Positions 6,897 to 13,672 of a stretch of 19,681 nt of DNA are shown in pieces. The DNA comes from Deltaproteobacteria bacterium (lineage in GTDB: Bacteria; Desulfobacterota; Desulfuromonadia; Geobacterales; Pseudopelobacteraceae), in the NCBI GenBank assembly GCA_016219145.1, contig JACRCG010000329.1, positions 1 to 19,681 of the forward strand, written 5' to 3'. How positions within the stretch are numbered: the first letter of the stretch is position 1; each line of letters starts with the position of its first letter. The translations under genes were made by a program, and so were the position numbers. The notes beneath the pieces were generated by a model. It made no database searches. It saw nothing but the letters and a program-made list of their open reading frames with translations, and was not told the origin of the DNA.

Positions 6897-7412
6897 ATGG
6901 ATCAACTGAAAGACATCATTCGCGACATTCCTGACTTTCCCAAAAAGGGGATAATCTTCAAGGACATAACCACACTGCTACAGGACGCAAATTCGTATCA
7001 GAAAATGATCGACCTGCTCTCGCACCGTTACATCGGCAAACGCATCGACAAAGTAGTCGGCGTAGAAGCACGCGGCTTTATTATCGGAGCGGCACTGGCA
7101 TACAAACTGGGCGCCGGTATCGTGCTGGTACGCAAACCGGGCAAACTCCCTTCCGAAACCTTCAGTAAAACCTACGACCTGGAATACGGCACCGATACCC
7201 TTGAAATCCACAAAGACGCCATCAAACCGGGCGAGCGCATCCTGATCGCCGACGACCTGCTGGCAACCGGCGGGACCATGTCGGCCGTGGTTGATATGGT
7301 GCAAAGCATGGGAGGCGACATTGTGGAATGCTGCTTCATGGCCGAACTGGATTTTCTGAATGGCCGCAGCAGACTGCCGGAAGGCAAGGTCTTTTCACTG
7401 CTCAATTTCTAG
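6897..7412 (+). CDS. apt: Adenine phosphoribosyltransferase
   Basis: The 171-residue enzyme makes AMP from adenine and phosphoribosyl pyrophosphate in purine salvage. It shows the family start IRDIPDFPKKGIIFKDITTLL, the VGVEARGF loop (residues 54-61), RKPGKLP, and the PRPP-binding motif ERILIADDLLATGGT (113-127). Length is normal. AAGGAG eight bases upstream supports the ATG at 6897. It follows rpoS by 33 bp with no terminator between, so it is probably cotranscribed. No clear terminator follows; the tRNA promoter starts 26 bp later. Confidence 0.97.
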   Translation: MDQLKDIIRDIPDFPKKGIIFKDITTLLQDANSYQKMIDLLSHRYIGKRIDKVVGVEARGFIIGAALAYKLGAGIVLVRKPGKLPSETFSKTYDLEYGTDTLEIHKDAIKPGERILIADDLLATGGTMSAVVDMVQSMGGDIVECCFMAELDFLNGRSRLPEGKVFSLLNF

Positions 7413-7438
7413 ACGGCTTACCGGAATCGTCAAAGAGG

Positions 7439-7467
7439 TTGAAACCTTGATTTCGCTCTGCTATAAC
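7439..7467 (+). promoter_or_regulatory. Strong sigma70 promoter of the tRNA-Arg gene
   Basis: TTGAAA (7439-7444, 5/6) and TATAAC (7462-7467, 5/6) are separated by exactly 17 bp, and the tRNA starts 18 bases after the -10 box. This is the best consensus promoter in the window. Confidence 0.75.
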
Positions 7468-7485
7468 CGGACGGCACTTCATCAG

Positions 7486-7562
7486 GTCCCCGTAGCTCAG
7501 CAGGATAGAGCACTTCCCTCCTAAGGAAGGGGTCGGACGTTCGAATCGTCTCGGGGACGCCA
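7486..7562 (+). tRNA. tRNA-Arg (anticodon CCT)
   Basis: A complete cloverleaf is visible. GTCCCCG at 7486-7492 pairs with CGGGGAC at 7552-7558; the anticodon stem CTTCC/GGAAG encloses the loop CTCCTAA with anticodon CCT at 7520-7522 (reads AGG); the T arm contains GTTCGAATC; the discriminator G is followed by an encoded CCA at 7560-7562. Accessory genes begin on its 3' side. Confidence 0.96.
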
Positions 7563-7569
7563 ATAAATC

Positions 7570-7601
7570 AAGGGGTTACTGCTTATGCCGTAACCCCTTT
7601 T
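7570..7601 (+). terminator. Rho-independent terminator after tRNA-Arg
   Basis: AAGGGGTTAC (7570-7579) pairs perfectly with GTAACCCCTT (7590-7599) across a ten-base loop and is followed by T residues. Confidence 0.9.
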
Positions 7602-7710
7602 CTGTTGCCTGCGTAAATCCTGTGTAATCGTGCTTTTTATCCGGTGTGCTGATAACTCCGATGTATTCCAAGTTTATTTTCCAGTTTAGATAGTGACTGT
7701 CTTCCGCGCA

Positions 7711-7734
7711 TAAATATCACTTCAGTAATATTTA
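7711..7734. promoter_or_regulatory. hipBA operator-like palindrome 1
   Basis: TAAATATCAC-TTCA-GTAATATTTA is a ten-plus-ten palindrome with one mismatch. The core is TATCA-N6-TAATA at 7715-7730. It is the farthest of three similar sites, each offset by exactly 50 bp. Confidence 0.6.
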
Positions 7735-7760
7735 CTGTAAGCAAGCCCACTATGCCACCA

Positions 7761-7784
7761 TAAATATCATTACAACAATATTTT
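7761..7784. promoter_or_regulatory. hipBA operator-like palindrome 2
   Basis: The core is TATCA-N6-CAATA at 7765-7780. The left half TAAATATCA is identical to site 1 while the right half is degenerate, so this is probably the weakest site. It lies just upstream of the predicted -35 box. Confidence 0.5.
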
Positions 7785-7786
7785 AG

Positions 7787-7815
7787 TTGCCTCATTTCTT
7801 TTCATCTGCAATAAT
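7787..7815 (+). promoter_or_regulatory. Candidate hipBA promoter
   Basis: TTGCCT (7787-7792, 4/6) and AATAAT (7810-7815, 5/6) are 17 bp apart. The -10 box overlaps the first half of operator 3, so a bound repressor would block polymerase. The expected start is near 7822, giving a leader of about 33 nt. Confidence 0.5.
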
Positions 7816-7834
7816 ATCAACTAGATGATATTAT
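7811..7834. promoter_or_regulatory. hipBA operator-like palindrome 3
   Basis: ATAATATCA (7811-7819) and TGATATTAT (7826-7834) are perfect inverted copies around a six-base spacer. The core TATCA-N6-TGATA resembles in style the TATCC-N8-GGATA operator known for E. coli HipB. It covers the predicted -10 box and start point. Confidence 0.65.
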
Positions 7835-7854
7835 CTCATGATGAGGGGCAAGCT

Positions 7855-8109
7855 ATGTCAAAAACCGTAATCCCACTTCCTGTCCCGAAGCCGCAACAGC
7901 TGCTTGATGCCGCGACGCTGGGAAAATTTGTTCGTGCGAGAAGAACGCAGGCCGGCATGACCATTCATGAAGCTGCCGCCTTTTGCGGTGTCGCTGTCGG
8001 TACCATGAGCAAGCTGGAAACCGCCGGTGGTGACGTGAAGTTGAGCAGCATCCTGACGGTCTGCTCCATGTTGGGGGTCACAATCAATCTCGAGGCTCTG
8101 GAGGGATAA
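7855..8109 (+). CDS. hipB: HipB-like antitoxin, XRE-family helix-turn-helix repressor
   Basis: The 84-residue protein is a small Cro/C1-type DNA-binding protein (helix-turn-helix about residues 23-77). It contains LGKFVRARRTQAGMTIHEAA followed by the recognition part VAVGTMSKLETAGGDVKL. The leading 22 residues are rich in proline. The ATG at 7855 has GAGGGG seven bases upstream; an earlier ATG at 7825 would lie inside operator 3 and is rejected. The stop overlaps the hipA start (TAATG), the usual coupled arrangement. As in other HipBA pairs it should bind HipA and repress its own promoter through the upstream palindromes. Confidence 0.88.
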   Translation: MSKTVIPLPVPKPQQLLDAATLGKFVRARRTQAGMTIHEAAAFCGVAVGTMSKLETAGGDVKLSSILTVCSMLGVTINLEALEG

Positions 8110-9404
8110 TGTCTATGTATCTCACGATAGATCTCAATCGCAGACATCTCGGGAAGATCCTCCTTGAAGAGAAGAGCGAACAGTATGGGCTGGAGTACGC
8201 TCCGTCGTGGCTTGAAGGGGGAGGTTTCCCCGTATCACCACATCTGAAACCGGGCGAATGCGCCCCCGAATCGGTAAAACGGTTCCTTGCCAATCTGCTT
8301 CCGGAGGGAAGATGGTTGGAAGAGCTTTCAGTCTCCAGCCACATCTCAAGATCAAATGTATTCGGGCTTATTGCTGCCATCGGAGCGGAGACGACAGGAG
8401 CGCTGTCGTTCAGGATAGGGAATGAACCGGAGGGTGGACAGTTGACAAGCTTCAGGCCAGTGACGTACGACGAGCTTGCGGAGCGCATCGGTAAACGCCA
8501 GAACGTGTCGATAGCGGTATGGGACGGAAAACCGCGACTCTCGGTCGCAGGCGTACAGGATAAACTGCCGCTGCTCATCCGGGCGGATGGACAGATGGGT
8601 TTTGGCGAAGGGGAACTGGCATCGACTCATATCTTGAAGTTCGGTACTGCCCGCGCCTTGCACCTGGTGATCAACGAATTCATATGTATGCAGCTGGCAA
8701 AGGGTATGAAGCTGCCGGCTGCTGAGGTTTCCCTTGCCCGTTTTGGCGAGCCGGTGCTGGTAGTGCGACGTTTTGATCGTGAGTTGACCGGTGATACTGT
8801 TGTCCGCCGGCACCTGATCGACGGCTGCCAGATGCTTGACCTGCCGCCGACCTACAAATACGAGCGTCCCTTTGGCAAGGGTGGAGATGCTGCCGTCATC
8901 AGATCTGGAGCCAATCTGCCGGACCTCTTCGCCTCCTGCCGGCTCTGCCGGGTTCCCGCTGCCGCCATGCGGGATATGCTTAATTGGGTTCTGTTCCAGC
9001 TCCTGATCGGTAACAGCGATGCCCATGGTAAAAACATCTCTTTCTTCGTCGGGCCGGCCGGCATCGATATGGCTCCTGCCTATGATCTGCTCAATCTCGA
9101 CATGTACGCCGCCGAATATGACCGTGATTTTTCCATGGCGATCGGCGATGCCTTTGCTCCAGAGGATATTACGCCATGGGAGCTGGCAGAGATGTGCGAG
9201 AGGTGCGGCCTGCAGAAACGACTGGTTGCCAAGACGCTCACAACAATGTCAGAAAAATTGCTCAAAGCGATGGATGAAGTCGATCTGTCCCTGCTTCTAC
9301 CTGGAGATGAAGCCGGGTTTGCCGGAGAGCTGATCGATACGATCAGGAAGAATGTGGAGCGTTATTTGCCGTATGCGATACAACTGCCGAAAATTGAGGT
9401 GTAA
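8109..9404 (+). CDS. hipA: HipA-family serine/threonine kinase toxin
   Basis: The 431-residue protein is a full-length HipA kinase. An N-terminal couple_hipA-type domain (about 1-110) contains LANLLPEGRWLEEL. The kinase part has LSVAGVQDKLPLL (144-156), in which S145 corresponds to the autophosphorylated serine of E. coli HipA. Next are THILKFG and FICMQLAKGMKLPAAEV, then VVRRFDRE, the catalytic NSDAHGKN (302-309, D304) and metal-binding D326 in APAYDLL. The known E. coli enzyme phosphorylates glutamyl-tRNA synthetase and induces dormancy; whether this one has the same target is unknown. All key residues are present, so it should be active. Translation is coupled to hipB. No terminator is apparent downstream. 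Confidence 0.93.
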   Translation: MSMYLTIDLNRRHLGKILLEEKSEQYGLEYAPSWLEGGGFPVSPHLKPGECAPESVKRFLANLLPEGRWLEELSVSSHISRSNVFGLIAAIGAETTGALSFRIGNEPEGGQLTSFRPVTYDELAERIGKRQNVSIAVWDGKPRLSVAGVQDKLPLLIRADGQMGFGEGELASTHILKFGTARALHLVINEFICMQLAKGMKLPAAEVSLARFGEPVLVVRRFDRELTGDTVVRRHLIDGCQMLDLPPTYKYERPFGKGGDAAVIRSGANLPDLFASCRLCRVPAAAMRDMLNWVLFQLLIGNSDAHGKNISFFVGPAGIDMAPAYDLLNLDMYAAEYDRDFSMAIGDAFAPEDITPWELAEMCERCGLQKRLVAKTLTTMSEKLLKAMDEVDLSLLLPGDEAGFAGELIDTIRKNVERYLPYAIQLPKIEV

Positions 9405-9524
9405 TGCGGATCGTTCCTGTCGGGTGAAACTGGAGGTAGTTTTCGGCTGAAACATATCTGCAACTTATGACGGTACCAGAATATTTGTTCCGGGACGGGG
9501 GCGTTATTTCAATGGTGCGAGAAG

Positions 9525-9663
9525 CGAGAAGAGGAGGGGTCAACTCTCCATTCACCATTTCCGAGAAGAGGAGGGGTCAACTCTCCATTCACCATTTCTT
9601 GATCCTTGCCAGCGAGAAGAGGAGGGGTCAACTCTCCATTCACCATTTCTTGATCCTTGCCAG
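9525..9663. repeat. Amplified RAYT end: three tandem copies
   Basis: A 37-bp unit beginning CGAGAAGAGGAGGGGTCAAC occurs at 9525-9561, 9562-9598 and 9613-9649 with no visible mismatch. The second and third copies are each followed by the same 14 bases (TTGATCCTTGCCAG), making a 51-bp unit. On the minus strand the third copy contains the last codons and stop of the transposase plus the element end, so copies one and two are duplications of that terminus. Each copy carries GGGGTCAACTCTCCA (from 9536, 9573 and 9624). Confidence 0.9.
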
Positions 9664-10581
9664 AGCATTTTTTATCAACTTCCGCAACAACTCGTCCTCT
9701 TCCATTTTTTTGATAAATCGCTTGCTTGCTTCCCCTATCGCTGTTTCACCCACATCGAACTTGCAAGCTATCTCTTTCAATGTAGCACCGCTGTATTTGT
9801 GGCAGAGATATATACTTGCCTGTCTGGACAGTTTTTCATTGTCCGTTATGGCCTCTTTTGCCGCATTTATTATATCTTCAAGCGTCGGTCTGTTGGAAAA
9901 ATGCCGCAGTGCCGGGATACCCTTGTCTTCGTCTCTTCCTTTGAGATGTGCTTCCGTGATTTCTTCGATAAAGCCGGGGCTCCCAAGTATTGATCCACCT
10001 ATCGCGTTATTAAGGGGACTTTCATACAGCGCAACGTCCTGATTTTCGACAAAGTCACGGTAATTATTTTGTGAGGCTGATTCGTTTTTTCCAAAGTAAC
10101 CAAGGGTAAAACCTGTTTTCAGCCACACAGGCAGCTGTGACTTGCCTGTGTATGATTGATAGCTCGACCATTGATATTCGCCAGCCTTGACAGATATTCC
10201 AGCCTTTACCGGATTAAGATGAATATAGCGGGTGAGTTCGACTGCGTATTCATCGGCTTCGACCAGTATCGCCTTGTAGCGCCCTTGGAAAAGGTGGCCT
10301 GATCGATTCCTTTTAATATTAAAGTAAGTTGAGTAAGCGCCGATTATGTGGCTCATGATCTGAGAAAGATTGCCAGCCGGGGTTTCCAAAAGAAGGTGAA
10401 AATGGTTGCTCATAAGGCAATATGCGTGAATCACCGCTCCATAACGTTCGGTTGCTGATGCCAAATATTCAAGGAACTTCTCCCTGTCTCTACGGCTCTT
10501 AAAAATATCCTTCCTTTCGTTTCCACGCGATGTCACATGGTAAAAGGCACCAGGATATATAATGCGCAACGGTCTGGCCAT
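9640..10581 (-). CDS. REP-associated tyrosine transposase (RAYT), Y1 HUH nuclease
   Basis: The 313-residue protein begins MARPLRIIYPGAFYHVTSRG, the hallmark start of the Y1_Tnp/RAYT family. NHFHLLLE supplies the HUH metal motif (H60, H62), and Y119 in ELTRYIHLNPVKAG is the catalytic tyrosine that forms the covalent DNA link. A C-terminal extension (about 225-305) with LEDIINAAKE and GATLKEIACKFDVGETAI resembles a DnaA-type helix-turn-helix and probably reads the REP sequence. GAGGAG lies just upstream of the ATG. The frame and catalytic residues are intact. Its stop codon lies within the third copy of the tandem repeat. It should act on single-stranded REP hairpins during replication. Confidence 0.93.
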   Translation of the reverse strand: MARPLRIIYPGAFYHVTSRGNERKDIFKSRRDREKFLEYLASATERYGAVIHAYCLMSNHFHLLLETPAGNLSQIMSHIIGAYSTYFNIKRNRSGHLFQGRYKAILVEADEYAVELTRYIHLNPVKAGISVKAGEYQWSSYQSYTGKSQLPVWLKTGFTLGYFGKNESASQNNYRDFVENQDVALYESPLNNAIGGSILGSPGFIEEITEAHLKGRDEDKGIPALRHFSNRPTLEDIINAAKEAITDNEKLSRQASIYLCHKYSGATLKEIACKFDVGETAIGEASKRFIKKMEEDELLRKLIKNALARIKKW

Positions 10582-10632
10582 GGGATTGCTCCTCAGATAA
10601 TAGTTTTTGCAAACTACACCAGAGCCGCAATA

Positions 10633-10657
10633 AAATGGAAAGTGGAGAGTTGACCCC
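10633..10657. repeat. Right inverted copy of the RAYT end
   Basis: The minus-strand reading GGGGTCAACTCTCCA (10657-10643) matches the three left-hand copies exactly over its first 15 bases, then diverges before converging again on CCATTT. It lies upstream of the transposase start and directly abuts the truncated gene, supplying that gene's stop codon TAG (10659-10657). Confidence 0.85.
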
Positions 10658-12735
10658 TATAGGTTTCGCAGCTCGTCGGTGTTCAATACCCCGGCGATGC
10701 TTGATCCGTCTGATGATTTGCCGTCTTTCTGATTCTTGATGGCCTGTTTGATGTTGACTATCTGTACTCCGGCCACAACGCTGTTGACGACGGCGTAGTC
10801 GCCCCACAGCGCCAGTCTGCCGGGGATGCCGCTGTAGGCCTCGCTCAGCTTCTCTCTCCCTATGATCGGTGGTTCACCCGGATTGGTCGAGAGATCGTAA
10901 AAACGGACATAGCCATACTGGATACCGCCGCCGGTTACAGGATCCGTCCAGATGACGTTGTCGGTCATGGCCATTATGTCCTTATCCTTTTCGGGATGGA
11001 CGGCCACACTGCGGAAGTCGAATTCCCGGCCGACATAGCGGCAGTCCGGGTTGCTGTTGTCGGAGGGGCAGCTTGAGTTTACCTGGTGGATCGTGGCGGG
11101 CGCGGTCGGGTCGGTGACGTCGATGACACGCCAGCCTTTGTCACCGGCGGCTACATAGGCGTAGGTGTCGGTTTCACCGGTGGTGTCTTCAAAGGTAAAC
11201 AGGTCGATATCCCGGACGCCGGTAAATTGCTGGGCGCTGTTCAGATCATAGGCGTTTGGAACTTTAGTGGTGAAGGAGGAGGTAAATTCCTTTTCCATGC
11301 TGAACAACCCGTCACCCGCTGGCGGCTGGTTGGGCGACGAGGGATTGACGGCTATATCCTTGATTCCGGTTGAGAGAACTATTTTGTAACCTCTGGCGTA
11401 GAACAGGTTGCCTTTGGGGATCAGCGTGGCCTGCATCCGGCCCCCTTCGATGCCGACGATGACGTTGGCCGGGACTTGTGCTCCGCTGGTGGTGTCGATC
11501 AGTTTGAAGTTGCTTTCTACGTTTTGCACCGGTTCGTTGAAGGTGGCCACAATCTGGGTAGTGACCATGATATCTTTTGTGCTGTCTTCCGGGAAGATGG
11601 CGTCCACCCTGGGGGGGCCGTCGATCGGGGTGCCGAGGTTTGTGCCTGTCGCGACGGCGTGCAGGTTCAGGGTGCGGATGCTTTTGTTCCCGGCTGCGTC
11701 ACGGGCTTCGATGGTGAAGATGTAGTAGCCGGGCAGATTGGGGCTGTAGTAGTTCAGGGCTGCATCCGGATCGAACTGCACGGTGTAGTCATAGCGGTAG
11801 AGCGTGGTCTGTTCCGCTCTCAGGTAGGCGTGTTCAACCGGTTTTTTCGGGGCTTTCAGCACAATGGGGGTGTCGCTGCCGGTACCGCTTCCGGTTTCGC
11901 GGTAGTTGACGGTCAGGGTGACGCTCCCCATGCCCTGGTCGATGATGCTGAGCGGCAAGGCCAGTTTGGTGCCGACCGGGGTGGTTCCGGCTATGATGCG
12001 GTTGGCGGCCGGTTGTCCGGCGACTACCTGCAAACTCATGTTGATGACCGGCGCGGTCCGGTCGGGCGGGATGGTGTCCTTATCAGCCAGTTTGAAGTTG
12101 ACATCGCGGACGTTATAGGGCTGGGCGCAGGCCGAGCCGTCGAAGGTGTTCCGGTACATGGTCTGCGGGTTGATGGCGGTCAGGCGGAATGTTTTGCAGT
12201 TGGCGTCCGGCCCGGCAAAGGCGGGCGGGAGTTCAATCAGGAAGCCGAAAGTGCCGTAGAAGCCCAGGCCGTTGCTGTAGGAAACATAGTTCCAGGCGTC
12301 TGGTGAACGCATCACAGCCCCCTGTATGGGACGGTCGGATTTGTAAGTCAGGTTGCCGGCTGCATCTTTGGTCGGGGTTTCGGCTACTCCGTCCGGAGGC
12401 GCTTGATAGCCCGGCTGATCGTTTCTGTCCTGATAGGCGTAGCCGGATATGATGACCGGTTGAATTTCGGCAAAGCTGGTGAAGACCAGAGAGCCCCCCA
12501 TCCAGACGCCGGGGAACGGTTCGCAGGCCGATGTAATGCGGTTGCCGACGATTTTTGTGCTGTCGATGATCTCGTACACCTGTTCGGTGGTGTCATCGCC
12601 ATTAACCAGTGTGCCTGGACTGGTGATGAAGACCGGGGTGTTGGTGTTGAAACCGGCCGGAAGCGGGATGGAGATTTCCACCGCTTTCTGGAACGGTATC
12701 CCGCCGGTGTCGATGTTGACCGCCCCATCGTTCAA
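10657..12735 (-). pseudogene. Truncated paralogue of the giant Ig/LVIVD secreted protein
   Basis: The open frame of 692 codons begins at a TTG without a ribosome site and starts in mid-domain. From NIDTGGIPFQKAVEIS onward it matches the giant neighbour from its visible residue about 626 (FNIDSGGINFQKEV). It stays collinear through a ZU5-like C-terminal part, the KVYEIIDSTKI-type segment, GYxYQDxNxxPGYQ, a Big_5-like Ig domain (PRVDAIFPEDSTKDIMV) and the LVIVD-type stretch AAGDKGWRVIDVTDPTAP. It breaks off at SSDGSSIAGVLNTDELRNL, corresponding to visible residue about 1295 of the giant. Its stop TAG is made by the RAYT element end. No signal peptide is encoded. It is most likely a dead fragment trimmed at both ends, although read-through from the upstream gene could still translate part of it. 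Confidence 0.8.
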
Positions 12736-12742
12736 GTCAAAC

Positions 12743-13660
12743 TCAAGGCAAAATCCCAGACGTCATGTTTGTCATACTTGATCGCTCATTTGCTGTTGCA
12801 GACATTGCCTGAACACCATAGTAATAGGTCTTCCCGTGAGCGGCTGACGTATCAACGTAGGTGGTCGTGCCGTTTGGGACATCGGCTATCTTCTTTTTCA
12901 CGATGCCGTCAGGGTCTTCTGTTCTGAATACCATGTAGCTTGTTACCCATTCTGGGTCTTGGGGAGATAGCTTCCAATCAAGCTGGATGCCTGTATCTGT
13001 TGGTTTAACGAGTAATTCTCTGTCAAGTTCAATATTAAGATAGACTTCTACATCTATGTTTTCAGTTTTGCCTCCAGCCGACATAACTATCATTGCGGTA
13101 CCAAGTTTCAATGCAGTGACAACACCCTTATTGTCAACTGTCACAATATTCGTGTCACTGCTTGTGTATTGGGCTCCACCAATAACATCAAGCTCTCTTT
13201 TAATTCCATCCGAAAACAATCCTCTAACAAATATGCTTTTTGTGTTATTAGATTCAGTAACAGATTTTTTTCTTATTACTAAATTTTTATCTGTAATTAT
13301 TTTTTCAAGTTTTACATCTGGTGGGAGTTGTACGGATATATCAATGCCTGTTTTAACTGCTGTGTCATCCGTTAGTCTTGCAATGGCTTCGACCCTAGCA
13401 TTTCCAACATACTGATCACCTATTCGCAACTCTATTTCGTAAGGTGGCGCAATAAGCACTTCTGAAGAACTACCTGTTGGAGTCGCGGATACCACTATAG
13501 CAGCTATATCTTCGTTAGAAGCTGCTTCAATGACTACTTTGATTTTTTGACCAGGATAAACAACGGAATTGTTTACGGGCTGTATAATAGTCAATGAATA
13601 GGCTGATGATGCATTCAGCGCAAGTACCAATCCTGTCAATATAATTAACCACCTTCTCAT
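12743..13660 (-). CDS. Secreted Ig-like protein with Big_2 and fibronectin type III-like domains
   Basis: The 305-residue protein starts MRRWLIILTGLVLALNASSAYS, a clear Sec signal peptide with likely cleavage after AYS. An Ig-like strand-rich part (about 25-110) follows, then a Big_2 domain (about 140-205) with SSDTNIVTVDNKGVVTALKLGTA, and a fibronectin type III-like domain (about 215-300) ending in KTYYYGVQAMSATANE. GGAGG six bases upstream of the ATG supports the start, and the gene follows the giant protein by 13 bp, so the two are cotranscribed. The stop at 12743 is eight bases before the paralogue fragment, in another frame. It may therefore be the surviving N-terminal part of a longer protein. 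The DNA is markedly AT-rich. No catalytic motif is seen; a surface or matrix role is inferred. Confidence 0.75.
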   Translation of the reverse strand: MRRWLIILTGLVLALNASSAYSLTIIQPVNNSVVYPGQKIKVVIEAASNEDIAAIVVSATPTGSSSEVLIAPPYEIELRIGDQYVGNARVEAIARLTDDTAVKTGIDISVQLPPDVKLEKIITDKNLVIRKKSVTESNNTKSIFVRGLFSDGIKRELDVIGGAQYTSSDTNIVTVDNKGVVTALKLGTAMIVMSAGGKTENIDVEVYLNIELDRELLVKPTDTGIQLDWKLSPQDPEWVTSYMVFRTEDPDGIVKKKIADVPNGTTTYVDTSAAHGKTYYYGVQAMSATANERSSMTNMTSGILP

Positions 13661-13672
13661 AATATCCTCCGA

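Larger units (their letters stand above)
9613..10657 (-). mobile_element. RAYT element (IS200/IS605-like REP-associated transposon)
   Basis: One transposase gene is enclosed by inverted copies of the same end: GGGGTCAACTCTCCA on the plus strand from 9624, and its complement at 10643-10657. The pairing continues into a less conserved CCATTT/AAATGG part. This is the usual layout of REP-associated tyrosine transposases, whose ends are the REP sequences themselves. The right boundary falls exactly at the truncation point of the neighbouring surface-protein gene. The left boundary is blurred by tandem copies reaching 9525. Confidence 0.75.

Noticed and set aside
8352..9026. Minus-strand frame of 224 codons opposite hipA
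   Set aside because: It is antisense to a gene with complete HipA motifs and has no domain or start signal of its own.
9343..9558. Remainder of the truncated surface gene on the far side of the element
   Set aside because: The minus-strand frame here shows no LVIVD or hydrolase motif and partly overlaps hipA, so I do not see the missing part in this window.
9525..9663. CRISPR array
   Set aside because: Only three copies, two directly adjacent with no spacer, and the only intervening 14 bases are themselves repeated. No cas genes are present, and the repeats derive from the transposase end.
9467..10042. Plus-strand frame crossing the tandem repeat into the transposase gene
   Set aside because: Its repeated peptide is only a translation of the tandem DNA repeat, and the rest is antisense to the intact RAYT transposase.
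11476..12306. Long plus-strand frame of 276 codons
   Set aside because: It lies antisense to the paralogue fragment whose protein aligns with the giant neighbour; there is no ribosome site and the composition is low-complexity valine/glycine-rich.
10657..12735. Treating this open frame as an intact secreted protein
   Set aside because: It has a TTG start without ribosome site, no signal peptide, a mid-domain beginning, and an end made by the transposon terminus.
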